From assembly GCA_963575745.1 (NCBI GenBank), contig CAUYUJ010017792.1, positions 69,194 through 133,193 of the forward strand: a stretch of DNA of 64,000 nucleotides, written 5' to 3'. The notes beneath the pieces were generated by a model, which worked only from the letters and a program-made list of their open reading frames with translations, ran no database searches and was not told where the DNA came from. This stretch comes from Prorocentrum cordatum. Taxonomy: Eukaryota > Sar > Dinophyceae > Prorocentrales > Prorocentraceae. Made by a program: the position numbers and the translations under genes. Position 1 is the first letter of the stretch. Every line of letters begins with the position of its first letter. This document shows, in pieces, positions 29,985-43,979 of this stretch.

Positions 29985-30320
29985 GGCAGGCGGTCATTGG
30001 GCCCGTCGGCCAGGCCCGAGCACGTCGCTCCGAGTCACCGACTCGCAGCGAAGTGCCCGCGCGCCAGCGCAGCCTGTGAGACGCGCTCGGAGGCTCCCAA
30101 CGGTCAGCTCCACCGCGGCCGCGCCGGTCGCGGCGCCAAACTAGCTGGCCGCCCTGCGCGCGAGCCCGCACGCGCTAGTGCGGCCGCGTCGATGCGCCAG
30201 CCAGCACCAAGTGCTCACAGCAATCTCTGTCGAATGGGTTTTGCAAACCAGATTGCATGTGGGTGTGGCATGATTGCACGCGCAGTGGAATTGACAACTC
30301 CAAATTCACAAATAATTGCG
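29985..30320 (-). repeat. ~300-bp dispersed repeat, copy c (right inverted arm)
   Basis: Reverse-complement match to 27,220-27,560 (GGGTTTTGCAAACCA; CTAGTGCGGCCGCGTC; CCAGCCAGCACC; GGAATTGACAACTCC). Together copies a and c bracket about 2.4 kb as a long inverted pair. Confidence 0.8.
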
Positions 30321-30535
30321 CCACGGAGATTGCACCTCATAGATTGCGCCACACATGTAGTACCACGTAGATTGCGCCACATAGGCTGCACAACATAATG
30401 GTGCACCATATAGGTTGCAATCCATAGATTGCTCCACATAGATGGCACCACACATATCGCTGACAATGCAGTGCTTGGGGTCAACGCTGGCTAACGTTAA
30501 TGCAATCATATATATATATATATATATATATAGAT
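30321..30535. repeat. Degenerate ATTGCGCCACATA tandem repeat and (TA)n
   Basis: About eight degenerate 15-18-bp units of the form GATTGCGCCACATA span 30,325-30,460. A (TA)n tract follows at about 30,507-30,532. Confidence 0.8.
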
Positions 30536-30639
30536 GCATTGTACACTCATATATGTGTATATACGCATGTCGGTAAACGCCACCGTGCCAGGAAGCACGA
30601 CTTGGGGTGTGCTCAGGTCCCTTCGAGTTCTCTGTGTTG

Positions 30640-31090
30640 AGATCTGTTCGATATTCTCGACAGTTCCCATAACCAGGAGTTCCGGACAGTCTTGGGCGCT
30701 CTCGAGCGCTTGGGGGGTCGCGTGATTTTTCGAAAGGCCAAGAGCGCAGTGTTCGGGACACGCATGTCCAACATGGTTTTAGATGGCCTCGGGGACAGTC
30801 TTGGAGCCTTCTTGGGCGCAACTTGGACCATCTTGGAGGCCTTGGAGGGTTGCCCGGGACGGCCAAATCGTCAGTGTTTGCTTGGTTTTCGCATTATCGC
30901 CTTCTTGGTTCAGAACGTCCAAAACAACCTCAGAGTCGCCAAAGATCGCCCCCCAAAACGGCCCAAGAGCTCCCCCAGAAGAGGGCCAGGAGGCCCCCAA
31001 GAGGGGACCAAGATGCGGAGCACAAACTCAAAGTTTGAGCCCTCTGCCCCAAGATGGCCCCAAGATCGCCCCCAAAGCCCCCGAGGTGCG
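30640..31090. repeat. CTTGGG / CCCAAG minisatellite with a strand switch
   Basis: From 30,640 to about 30,860 the plus strand reads CTTGGGCGC / TCTTGGAGG motifs. From about 30,920 to 31,090 it reads CCCAAGAG / CCCCCAAGA motifs. The two halves are the same degenerate ~11-bp family in opposite orientation. Confidence 0.75.
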
Positions 31091-31110
31091 CCCATGTATA
31101 CAACTTGACA

Positions 31111-31112
31111 TG

Positions 31113-31148
<36 letters not shown>

Positions 31149-31862
31149 CATATATGTATATGTGTGTGTGTGGGTGGATGCGTATGTATGAATATATGTA
31201 CGAATAGAAAGGTATGCATGTGTGTAGGTATGTGTGTATTATGGTTGTAGGTGTGACTGCACGCATGCATGACTGCATACATGAATACATGCATATATGC
31301 ATGGTTGAATGTGTATGTATGTATGTAAACACGTATATACGCATGAATGTATGTATACATGTTTTGTTGCTTATGAGGGTGTATGGATAGCTGCATGTAT
31401 GCATGCATGTAGGTATGCCAGTATGTACGTATGTTCGCATGCATGTATGCACGCATGCATGTATTGTATGCGTGGTGTGTATGTGTGTATGTATGCATGT
31501 GTATGTATGCATGTCTGTATCTGTGTGTATGTATGTATGTATGTTTGTTTGTTTGTATGTATGTATGTATGTATGTATGCATGTGTATGTGTCTGCATGT
31601 ATGTGTGTAGGCATGTGAACGTGCATGTGTGGGATTGCATGTGTGTGACTGTATGCGTATATGTATGTAGGTGTATGTTTGTGTGCATATATGCATGTAT
31701 GCAATTGTGTATGGACGTACGTATGTATGTTTGTATGTATACCTACATGTATTAACATGTACACATACACACAACAATACACACATACATACATACACAC
31801 ACATACATACACACATACATACAAACATACAATCATACATCCGCACACACACATATAGTTAT
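31111..31862. repeat. (TC)n then long TATG-type microsatellite with orientation switch
   Basis: CT dinucleotides at 31,111-31,137, TATA repeats, then some 600 bases of ATGTATG/TGTGTA tetranucleotide-like repeats. At about 31,745 the plus strand switches to ACATACAC repeats until 31,855. Frames here encode only His/Thr/Tyr or Met/Cys/Val repeats. Confidence 0.95.
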
Positions 31863-31989
31863 GTTTAGATTCATGTTTGTATAGATTCGCCGCAATGCCT
31901 CTTTGCACGGAGTTGGCGTGTTCTCAAGTCCCCTGACTACCCCTCTAAGCCTAAGACGTCGCTACTGAGGAGTTCACAAAGGGGTTCGG

Positions 31990-32800
31990 AGCCCCTCGTC
32001 GAAAATCTCTTGAGGCGAGGCGAGGTCTGTCGTGAGACTGTTTCGGGCCGAAGAGGACCCTAAGACGCGCCAAGAGGGCCCCAGGAAGCTACCAAGACGC
32101 TCTAACGAGTCGCGAACGATTGCTCCAAAACGCTCAAGATGGCCCCCAGACGGCCCACGAGGCCTCCAAGACGCCCAAAGAGGCCTCCAAGAGGCTTCCC
32201 AAGAGGGCCCCAGGAGGCCAACATCATTGATCTTCTTTGGGTGTGTGAAAATGTTGGCGTTCTCGACTGTTCCGCTGCCCGACGCTCCCGGGCCTGCCTG
32301 ACCGGGAAGCACCGGGCACCCTTCGTGCGCCGATCCTACCATTCTTCACCCTGGGGGGGGGGGAGGGGAAGGGGAGGAGGGAGGGAAGGGAGGAGAGGGG
32401 GCGGAAAGGGAACGGGAAGGGTCCGCGAATGGGGGCTCCCACGTGCGGATGATCACGACCCCGCCTCCCCTCAGCCGCGGCCGCGGCTGGGGGGGGGAGG
32501 GGTCGTGAACGTTCGTGCCAACCCCCTGTTCGCGGGCGAATGGGGGCTCCCCCACGAGAGCCCCAAGACGGCCCCAAGAGGGGCCCAAAAGAAGGAACAA
32601 GAACCGAAAATCCGAGCCTTCCGCCCCAAGAGGCCCCCGGAAAGCCCCACGAGGCGCCCAGGAGACTCTAAGAGGCCCCCAAGAGGCCTCCAAGAGGCCC
32701 CAATAGGCCCCCAAGAGGTCCCGAACGGCAACCAAGAGGCATCCAAACTGTCTCCAAGAGACCCCCGAGGAGCCTCCCACAAAATCCCAACGAACACCCA
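31990..32800. repeat. CCCAAGA minisatellite blocks with a GC-rich core
   Basis: CCAAGAGGGCCCCAGGA-type repeats at 32,045-32,225 and 32,560-32,780 flank a GC-rich core (32,345-32,530) that contains GCGAATGGGGGCTCCC twice (about 32,424 and 32,537) and CCGCGGCCGCGG. Confidence 0.8.
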
Positions 32801-35039
32801 CTAGGCTTCATACCCACAGACAAGCACGGTAGCGGGATGGACCGGAGGCCATGCGATCGACATGGTACACGGGGTGCCCCGACGGTCAGAGAGATTTACA
32901 CATCAAACTTAGAAACGCCTTGCTGACGATCAATGTATTCATGCGTGATCTTCCAATCCCCCCAAACAAAAACAGACGTTACGACTGATTGCCTACGAGC
33001 TTCGATCTGTGCTGCGCCGAGGAGGCAGGCACACACAGCGGAGAGCTGAAGTTGGGAATAGGCCATATGCGACCACCGACGGGCTATATATTACAAGACC
33101 ACGTACGGCACATGGTGGCAAACGCTCAAGCTGAGACAAGCTATGGATTACACAGGATGCGCGGACGCCAAGGATATCCCCACAACAAACTCAGCACCGC
33201 ACTGGTGACGATCAGGTATCTGCATTTGTGATATCCGCATCCCCGCAAACAACAATAAACGCTTCACCTGGTTGGTTATATGCTTCGATCTGCCTTGCGC
33301 CGCGGATGCTGGCACACACAGCGGAGAGCTGGAGGTTGGTATAGGCCACATATTATCCCTACATGGTTGTGGTCTTCCCACGCCTCGCGGGGGGGAAAAG
33401 CAAAAACGCTTGGACTGGTTGGTTGCAGAACTCTATTTTGTTTTGCCACGAAAACACGCATACACAGCGGAGAGCTTCAAGTTGGTACTGGCCACGAGAT
33501 ACCACCTGCGTGGAGACAACAGCTCAAACCGTTCAGCTTGGACGTAAACAGCACTTGATCATTACACAAGTGAGCTCGAACACAAAAAACATATTGAGGC
33601 GCGCTGCGCGAGAACAAATAATGGCTGGAGGGTAAGAAAAGCTCTGAGAACGGGCTCGCATCAACATGGCTGACACTCAGACACCCCAGTGTCTGGTTGG
33701 CTACAAGCTTCGAGCTGTGTTGTGCCACGGCAAGCGGCACACACACAACGTAGAACTTGATATTCGTATAGGCCACTTTCACCGGCATGGAGACAGGAGA
33801 TCAAGCAACTTAGGAGTGCACACCACTTGATAATCATACACGTGAGCTCAAACACAAAAAGTCTTACTGAGACGCGCTACCAGAGAACACATAATGACTG
33901 AAGGATCAGAGAGATTCCCACAACAAGCTTGCAACCGCATTGCTGACGCTCAAGTATCCCAATGAGTGATCTCCTCATCCTCCTCCAACTAACTTCGATC
34001 TGTGTTGTGCCACAGGAACAGGCACCCACAACGGAAAACTAGATATTCGTATAGACCACATGTTACCACCGACATGGAGACAGACGCTCAAGCGGTTCAT
34101 ACTGAGACGCGCTACCAGAGAGCACATAATGTCTGGAGGGTCAGAGAGATTCCCACAACAAACTTGCAACCGCATTGCTGACGCTCAGACATCTCTGCGT
34201 TACCTCCTCATCCCCCTCGAACAGACTATACTGGTTGGTCACTAGCTTTGATCTGTGTTGTGCCACGGGAACAGGCACCCACAACGGAGAACTAGCTATC
34301 GTATAGACCACATGTTACCACCGGCATGGAGACAGAAGCTCAAGCGGTTAAGCTTCGGAGTGGACAGCGCTTGATCATGACACAAGTGAGCTCAAGCACG
34401 ACACGTTAGACACTTAGACGCGCTAGTAGAGTACACAAGATGCCTGAGGGGTCAGATATACTCCGACAACAGGCTTGCATCAGTATTGCTGACGCGGAGA
34501 CATCCCTATGTGCGATCTGCTGACCCCCATCAAACATAACACATACATTATGACACATTGGCTACACACCTCGGCCTGTGTTGTACCACGGACACAGGCA
34601 CACACAGCGGAGAACTCGAGGTTGATAACGGCCACATGCCACACACGGCACGGAGACAGAAGCTCAAGCAGTTCATCTTAGGAGTGTACAGCACTTGATC
34701 ATCACACACGCGAGCTCAAACACAACAAGTCATACTGAGACGCGCTACAGGAGAGCACATAGTGCCTGGAGGGTGAGAGAGATTCCCACAACAAACTTGT
34801 AACCGCATTGCTGACGTCAAATATCCCTATGTGTGATCTCCTCACCACCCTCGAACCGGCAATACTGGTTGGTCACTAGCTTCGATCTGTGCTGTGCCAC
34901 GGGAACAGGCACCCACAACGGAGAATTAGATAGTCATATAGATCACAAAGGTCAAGCGGTTCAGCTTCGGGATGGACAGGACTTGATAACGAGACAAGTG
35001 AACTCAAACACAAAACGTTAGACACTTAGATGCGCTAGT

Positions 35040-38000
35040 CGGCCACATGCTACAAGCGGCATGGAGACAGAAGCTCAAGCAGTTCAGCTTAGGAGTGTAC
35101 AGCACTTGATCATCACACACGTGAGCTCAAACACAACAAGTCATACTGAGACGCGTTACCAGAGAGCACATAGTGCCTCGAGGGTCAGAAAGACTCCCAT
35201 CACAAACTTAGAACCGCATTGCTGACGCTCAGGTATCCGTATGTGTGACCTCCTCGTCCCCCTCGAACGGACAATACTGGTTGGTCACTAACTTCGATTT
35301 GCGTTGTGCCACGGAAACAGGCACCCACAACGGAGAACTAGCTATTCGTATAGACCACATGTTACCACCGACATGGAGACAGACGCTCAAGCGGTCCAGC
35401 TTCGGAGTGGACAGCACTTGATCATGCCACAAGTGAGCTCAAGCACAACACGTTAGACACCTAGACGCGCTAGTAGAGTACACGTGATGCCTGAGTGGTC
35501 AGACTGATTCCCACAACAGGCTTGCTCATGCATTGCTGATGCTCAGGCATCCCTATGTGCGATCTTCTGACCCACCTCAAACATAACACATACATTATGA
35601 CACACGGGCTACAAACGTCAGTCTGTGTTGTATCACGAAAACAGACACACACACAGCGGAGAACTCGAGGCTGAGATCGGCCACATGCTAGAAGGGGCAT
35701 GGCAACAGAAGCTCAAGCAGTTCAGCTTAGGAGAGTATAGCACCTGATCATCACACACGCGAACTCAAACACAACAAGTCATACTGACACGCGCTACCAG
35801 AGAGCACATAGTACCTAGAGGGTCAGAGAGATTCCCACAACAAACATGTGACCGCATTGCTGACGCTCAGGTATCCCTATGTGCGACCTCCTCATCCCCC
35901 TCGAACGGACAATACTAATAGGTCACTAACTTCGCTCCGTGTTGCGCCACGGAAACAGGCACCCACAACGGAGAACTAGCTATTCGTATAGACCACATGT
36001 TACCACCAACATGGAGCTAGACGCTCAAGCGGTCCAGCTTCGGAGTGGACAGCACTTGATCATGACACAAGTGAGCTCAAGCACGACACGTTAGACACTT
36101 AGACGCGCTAGTAGAGTACACAAGATACCTGAAGATTCAGACTTATTTCCACAACAGGCTTGCATCAGCATTGCTGACGCTCAGACATCCCTTTGTGCGA
36201 TCTGCTGGCCCTCCTCAAACATATCGCATACATTATGACAAGTGTGCTACACACCTCGCCCTGTGTTGTACCACGGACACAGGCACACACAGCGGAGAAC
36301 TCGAGGTTGATAACGGCCACATGCTACCAGCGGCATGGCGACAGAAGCTCAAACAGTTCAGCTTAGGAGTGTCTAGCACCTGATCATCACACAAGCGAGC
36401 TCAAACACAACAAGTCATACTGAGACGCGCTACCAGAGAGCAGAGGGTCAGAGAGATTCCCACAACAAACTTGCAACCGCATTGCTGACGCTCAGGTTTC
36501 CCTATGTGTGATCTCCTCATCACCCTCGAACGGACGATACTGGCTGGACACTAGCTTCAATCTGTGTTGTGCCGCGGAAACGGGCACCCACAACGGAGAA
36601 CTAGATATTCGCATAGACCACATGTTACCACCGGCATGGAGACAGACGCTCAAGCGGCCCAGCTTCGGAGTGGACAGCACTTGATCATGACACAAGTGAG
36701 CTCAAGTACAACACGTTAGATACTTAGACGCGCTAGTAGAGTACACCAGATGCCTGAGTGGTCAGACTGATTCCCACAACAGGCTTGCTTATGCATTGCT
36801 GATGCTCAGGCATCCCTTTGTGCGATCTTCTGACCCACCTCAAACATAACACATACAGTATGACACAAGGGCTACACACGTCAGTCTGTGTTGTACCACG
36901 GAAACAGGCACACACAGCGGAGAACTCGAGGTTGAGATCAGCCACATGCTACCAGCGGCATGGCAACAGAAACTCAAGCAGTTCAGCTTAAGAGTGTATA
37001 GCACTTGATCATCACACACGCGAACTCAAACACAACAAGTCATACTGACACGCGCTACCAGAGAGCACATAGTGCCTGGAGGGTCAGAGAGATTCCCACA
37101 ACAAACATGTGACCGCATTGCTGACGCTCAAGTAACCCTATGTGCGACCTCCTCATCCCCCTCGAACGGACAATACTAGTTCGTCACTAACTTCGCTCCG
37201 TGTTGCGCCACGGAAACAGGCACCCACAACGGAGAACTAGCTATTCGTATAGACCACATGTTACCACCGACATGGAGACAGACGCTCAAGCGGTCCAGCT
37301 TCGGAGTGGACAGCACTTGATCATGACACAAGTGAGCTCAAGCACGACACGTTAGACACTTAGACGCGCCAGTAGAGTACACAAGATACCTGAAGATTCA
37401 GACTTATTTCCACAACAGGCTTGCATCAGCATTGCTGACGCTCAGACATCCCTTTGTGCGATCTGCTGGCAATCCTCAAACATATCGCATACATTATGAC
37501 AAGTTGGCTACACACCTCGGCCTGTGTTGTACCACGGACACAGGCACACACAGCGGAGAACTCGAGGTTGATAACGGCCACATGCTACCAGCGGCATGGC
37601 GACAGAAGCTCAAGCAGTTCAGCTTAGGAGTGTCTAGCACCTGATCATCACACACGCGAGCTCAAACACAACAAGTCATACTGAGACGCGCTACCAGAGA
37701 ACAGAGGGTCAGAGAGATTCCCACAACAAACTTGCTACCCGCTTTGCTGACGCTCAGGTTTCCCTATGTGTGACCTCCTCATCACCCTCGACCGGACAAT
37801 ACTGGCTGGACACTAGCTTCAATCTGTGTTGTGCCGCGGAAACGGGCACCCACAACGGAGAACTAGATATTCGCATAGACCACATGTTACCACCGGCATG
37901 GAGACAGACGCTCAAGCGGCCCAGCTTCGGAGTGGACAGCACTTGATCATGACACAAGTGAGCTCAAGCACAACACGTTAGACACTTAGACGCGCTAGTA

Positions 38001-40540
38001 GAGTACACCAGATGCCTGAGTGGTCAGACTGATTCCCACAACAGGCTTGCTGCTGCATTGCTGATGCTCAGGCATCCCTATGTGCGATCTTCTGACCCAC
38101 CTCAAACATAACACATACAGTATGACACAAGGGCTACAAACGTCAGTCTGTGTTGTACCACGGAAACAGGCACACACAGCGGAGAACTCGAGGTTGAGAT
38201 CGGCCACATGCTACCAGCGGCATGGCAACAGAAGCTCAAGCAGTTCAGCTTAGGAGTGTCTAGCACTTGATCATCACACACGCGAGCTCAAACACAACAA
38301 GTCATACTGACACGTGCTACCAGAGAGCACATAGTGCCTGGAGGGTCAGAGAGATTCCCACAACAAACATGTGACCGCATTGCTGACGCTCGGGTATCCC
38401 TATGTGCGACCTCCTCATCCTCCTCGAACGGACAATACTAATAGGTCACTAACTTCGCTCCGTGTTGCGCCACGGAAACAGGCACCCACAACGGAGAATT
38501 AGCTATTCGTATAGACCACATGTTACCACCGACATGGAGCTAGACGCTCAAGCGGTCCAGCTTCGGAGTGGACAGCACTTGATCATGACACAAGTGAGCT
38601 CAAGCACGACACGTTAGACACTTAGACGCGCTAGTAGAGTACACAAGATACCTGAAGATTCAGACTTATTTCCACAACAGGCTTGCATCATCATTGCTGA
38701 CGCTCAGACATCCCTTTGTGCGATCTGCTGGCCCACCTCAAACATAACGCATACATTATGACAAGTTGGCTACACACCTCGGCCTGTGTTGTACCACGGA
38801 CACAGGCACACACAGCGGAGAACTCGAGGTTGATAACGGCCACATGCTACCAGCGGCATGGCGACAGAAGCTCAAGCAGTTCAGCTTAGGAGTGTCTAGC
38901 ACTTGATCATCACACACGCGAGCTCAAACACAACAAGTCATACTGGCACGCGATACCAGAGAGCAGAGGGTCAGAGAGATTCCCACAACAAACTTGCTAC
39001 CCGCTTTGCTGACGCCCAAGTTTACCTATGTGTGACCTCCTCATCCCCCTCGAACGGACGATACTGGCTGGACACTAGCTTCAATCTGTGTTGTGCCGCG
39101 GAAACGGGCACCCACAACGGAGAACTAGATATTCGCATAGACCACATGTTACCACCGGCATGGAGACAGACGCTCAAGCGGCCCAGCTTCGGAGTGGACA
39201 GCACTTGATCATGACACAAGTGAGCTCAAGTACAACACGTTAGATACTTAGACGCGCTAGTAGAGTACACCAGATGCCTGAGTGGTCAGACTGATTCCCA
39301 CAACAGGCTTGCTGCTGCATTGCTGATGCTCAGGCATCCCTATGTGCGATCTTCTGACCCACCTCAAACATAACACATACATTATGACACAAGGGCTACA
39401 AACGTCAGTCTGTGTTGTACCACGGAAACAGGCACACACAGCAGAGAACTCGAGGTTGAGATCGGCCACATGCTACCAGCGGCATGGCGACAGAAGCTCA
39501 AGCAGTTCAGCTTAGGAGTGTCTAGCACTTGATCATCACACACGCGAGCTCAAGCACAACAAGTCATACTGACACGCGCTACCAGAGAGCACATAGTGCC
39601 TGGAGGGTCAGAGAGATTCCCACGACAAACATGTGACCGCATTGCTGACGCTCAAACATCCCTATGTGCGATCTCCTCATCCCCCTCGAACGGACAATAC
39701 TAATAGGTCACTAACTTCGCTCCGTGTTGCGCCACGGAAACAGGCACCCACAACGGAGAACTAGCTATTCGTATAGACCACATGTTACCACCGACATGGA
39801 GACAGACGCTCAAGCGGTCCAGCTTCGGAGTGGACAGCACTTGATCATGACACAAGTGAGCTCAAGCACGACACGTTAGACACTTAGACGCGCTAGTAGA
39901 GTACACAAGATACCTGAAGATTCAGACTTATTTCCACAACAGGCTTGCATCAGCATTGCTGACGCTCAGACATCCCTTTGTGCGATCTGCTGGCCCTCCT
40001 CAAACATATCGCATACATTATGACAAGTGGGCTACACACCTCGGCCTGTGTTGTACCACGGACACAGGCACACACAGCGGAGAACTCGAGGTTGAGATCG
40101 GCCACATGCTACCAGCGGCATGGCGACAGAAGCTCAAGCAGTTCAGCTTAGGAGTGTCTAGCACCTGATCATCACACACGCGAGCTCAAACACAACAAGT
40201 CATACTGAGACGCGCTACCAGAGAGCAGAGGGTCAGAGAGATTCCCACAACAAACTTGCTACCCGCTTTGCTGACGCTCAGGTTTCCCTATGTGTGACCT
40301 CCTCATCCCCCTCGAACGGACGATACTGGCTGGACACTAGCTTCAATCTGTGTTGTGCTGCGGAAACGGGCACCCACAACGGAGAACTAGATATTCGCAT
40401 AGACCACATGTTACCACCGGCATGGAGACAGACGCTCAAGCGGCCCAGCTTCGGAGTGGACAGCACTTGATCATGACACAAGTGAGCTCAAGTACAACAC
40501 GTTAGATACTTAGACGCGCTAGTAGAGTACACCAGATGCC
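35040..40540. repeat. Homogenised zone with a 1,262-bp higher-order repeat
   Basis: The A-monomer anchor AGCTTCGGAGTGGACAGCAC starts at 35,398, 36,036, 36,661, 37,297, 37,923, 38,559, 39,185, 39,821 and 40,447. Spacings alternate between about 636 and 626 bp, so the true repeating unit is two dimers, 1,262 bp. The two A variants are also distinguishable by text: GTTGCGCCACGGAAACAGG with CTAGCTATTCG, against GTTGTGCCGCGGAAACGGG with CTAGATATTCG. At least four higher-order copies are present. Confidence 0.92.
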
Positions 40541-43500
40541 TGAAGTGTCATATATATACATACACATGTATTCCAACAACAGGCTTGCATCTGCATTGCT
40601 GACGCTCAGACATCCCTATGTGCGATCTGTTGACCCACTTCAAGCATAACACACACATCATGACACATTGGCTACAAACCTCGGACTGTGTTGTACCACA
40701 GAAACAGGCACACATGTCGGAGAACTCGAGGTTGATATCGGCCACGTGCTACACGCGGCAAGGAGAGAGAAGCTCAATTAGTTCAGCTTAGGCGTGTACT
40801 GCACTTGATCATTACACACGCGAGCTCAAACACAAAAAAGTCAAACTGAAACGCGCTACAAGAGAGCACATAATGACTGAAGGATCAGAGAGATTCCCAC
40901 AACAAACTTGTAACCGCATTGCTGACGCTCAGGCATCCCGATGTGTGATCTCCTCATCCCACTCGAACGGACAATACTGGTTGGTCACTAGCTTCCATCT
41001 GCTTGGTGCAACGGAAACAGACACCGAGAACTGGATGCTCGTATAGACCACATGTTACCACCGGCATGGAGACAGACGCTCAAGCGGTCAGCTTCGGAGT
41101 GGACAGCACTTAATCATGACACAAGTGAGCTCAAGCACAACATGTTGAAATCTGAGACGCGCTAGTAGAGTACACGAGATGCCTGAAGGGTCATATGTTT
41201 TCCCACAACAGGCTTGCATCAGCATTGCCGACGCTCAGAAATCCCTATGTGCAGTCTGCTGACCCACATCGAACATAACATATACATTATGGCAAATTGG
41301 CTGCAAACCTTGTTCTGCGTTGTACCACGGAAGCAGACACACACAACGGAGAACTCGAGGTTGATTACGGCCACATGCTACCAGCAGCATGGCGACAGAA
41401 GCTCAATAATACATTATGACGAGGTGGCTACCAACCTCGGCCTGTGTTGTACCACGGAAACAGGTACACACTTCGGAGAACTCGAGGTTGATATCGGCCA
41501 CATGCTACACGCGGCATGGAGACAGAAGCTCAATTAGTTCAGCTAAGGAGTGTACTGCACTTGATCATCACACACGCGAGCTCAAACACCAAAAGTCTTA
41601 CGGAACCGCGCTTCAAGAGAGCACGAAAAGACTGGATGGTCAGAGAGATTCCCACAACAAACTTGTAACCGAATTGCTGACGCTCAGGTATCCCTATGTG
41701 TGATCTCCTTATCCCCCTGGAACTGGCAGTACTGGTTGGTCACTAACTTCGATCTGTGTGGTGCCGTGGAAACAAGCACCCGCAACGGAGAACTGGATGC
41801 TCGTATAGACCACATGCTACCACCGGCATGGAGACAGACGCTCAAGCGGTTCAGCTTCAGAGCGGACAGCACTTGATCATGACACAAGAGAGCTCAAGCA
41901 CAACACGTTATGTACTTAGGCGCGCTAGTAGAAAACACAAGATGCCTGGAGGGTCAGAGGTATCACAACAGGCTCGCATCTGCATTGCTGGCGCTCAAAC
42001 ATCCCTATATGAGATCTGCGAATCTACATCAAATATAGCATATACGTTATGACTGGTTGGCTATAAGCCTCGACCTGTGCTGCGCCACAAGAAACAAGCA
42101 CACACAACAAAGAACTCGAGGTTGATTACGGCCACATGCTACCAGCGGCATGGCGACAGAAGCTCAAGCAGTTCAGCTTAGGAGTGTACAGCACTTGATC
42201 ATCACGCGCGCGAGCTCAAACACAAAAAAGTCGTACTGAAACGCGCTACAAGAGAACATAGGGTCAAAGAGATTCCCACAACAAACTTGCAACCGCATTG
42301 CTGACGCTCAAGAATCCCTGTGTGTGATCTCCTCATCCCCCTCGAACGGACAATACTGGTTGGCCACTAGCTTCGATCTGTGTTGTGCCACGGAAACAAG
42401 CACCCGCAACGGATAACTAGATATCCGTGTAGACCACATGGTACCAACGGCATGGAGACAGAAGCTCAAGCGGTTCAGCTTCGGTGTGGACAGCACTTAA
42501 TCATGACACAAGCGAGCTCAAGCACAACACGTTATGTACGTTGGCGCGCTAGTAGAAAACACAAGATGCCTGGAGGGTCAGAGATAGTGTCACAACAGGC
42601 TCGCATCAGCATTGCTGACGCTCAGACATCCCTATGTGCGATCTGCTAATATACCCCGCTGGTTGGCTACACGCCTCGACCTGTGCTTCGCAAAAAGGAA
42701 ACAGGCACAAACAGCGGAGAACTCGAGGTTGATATAGGCCACATGCTACCAGCGGCATGGAACCAGAAGTTCAAGCTGTTCAGCTTTGGAGTGTACAGCA
42801 CTTGATCATCATACACGTGAGCTCAAACACAATCAATCATACTGAGACAGGCTACAAGAGAACACGGAAAAACTGGAGGGTCAGAGAGATTCCCACAACA
42901 AACTTGCAACCGCATTGCTGACACTCAGATGTCCCTGTGTGTGATCTCCTCATCCCTTTCAAAAGTACACTTGCACTTTGTCACTAGCTTCTATGTGTGG
43001 TGTGCCACGGAAACAGGCACACACAACGGAGATCTAGAGATTCATATGGACCACATGTTACCACTGGCATGGCGACAGAAGCTCAAGCGGTTCAGCTTCG
43101 GAGTGGACATCACTTGATCATGACACAAGTGAGCTCAAGCACAACACGTTATGTACTTAGGCGCGCTAATGTAGTACACGAGTGTCCTGGAGGGTCAAAG
43201 ATATTGTCAAAACAGGCTTGCATCAGCATTGCTGACGCTCAAACATCCATGCGTGCGATCTGCTAATCCACCTCGAATATAAAAGTTGCACGTTCGATCT
43301 GTGCTCCACCAAAAAAAGAAACAGGCACAAACAGCGGATAACTTGCTGTTTATATAAGCCACAAGGTACCAGCGGCATGGCGACAGAAGCTCAAGCAGTT
43401 CAGCTTAGGAGTGTACAGAACTGGCTCATCACACACGTGAGCTCAAACAGAAAAAGCATACTGAGACGTGCTACAACAGAACACAGAGTGTCTGGATGGC

Positions 43501-43979
43501 CAGGGGGATTCCCACAACTATCTTGCAACCGCATTGCTGACGCTCAGGTATCCCTATGTGTGATCTCTTCATCCCACACAAACGTACAGTTGCAATTGGC
43601 CGCCAGCTTCGATATGCGTTGCGCCACGGAAACAGGCACCCGCAACGGAGAACTAGATATCCGTATAGACCACATATTACCACCGACATGGAGACAGAAG
43701 CTCAAGCGGTTCAGCTTCAGAGTGGACAGCACTTGATCATGACACAAGTGAGATCTAACAGCACACGTGACATGGTGAGACGTGCGAATAGAGTACACAA
43801 AATCCCTGGAGGGTCAGAGAGATTTCCACAACAAACTTGCAACCGCAATGCTGACGCTCAGACATTCTTACGCGTGGTCCCTCCGTTCCCCCACACATAA
43901 CATATACGTAATGATTGCTTGGCTACAAGATTCGTTCTGAGTTCTGCCACGAAAGCAGGCACACACACAGCGGAGGGCA

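Noticed and set aside
30910-31908. 332-codon minus-strand frame rich in His/Thr/Tyr
   Set aside because: Translation of ATGTATG microsatellite sequence.
35040-40540. CRISPR-like array
   Set aside because: Units are contiguous, long tandem monomers with no short-repeat/unique-spacer pattern, in a eukaryotic context.
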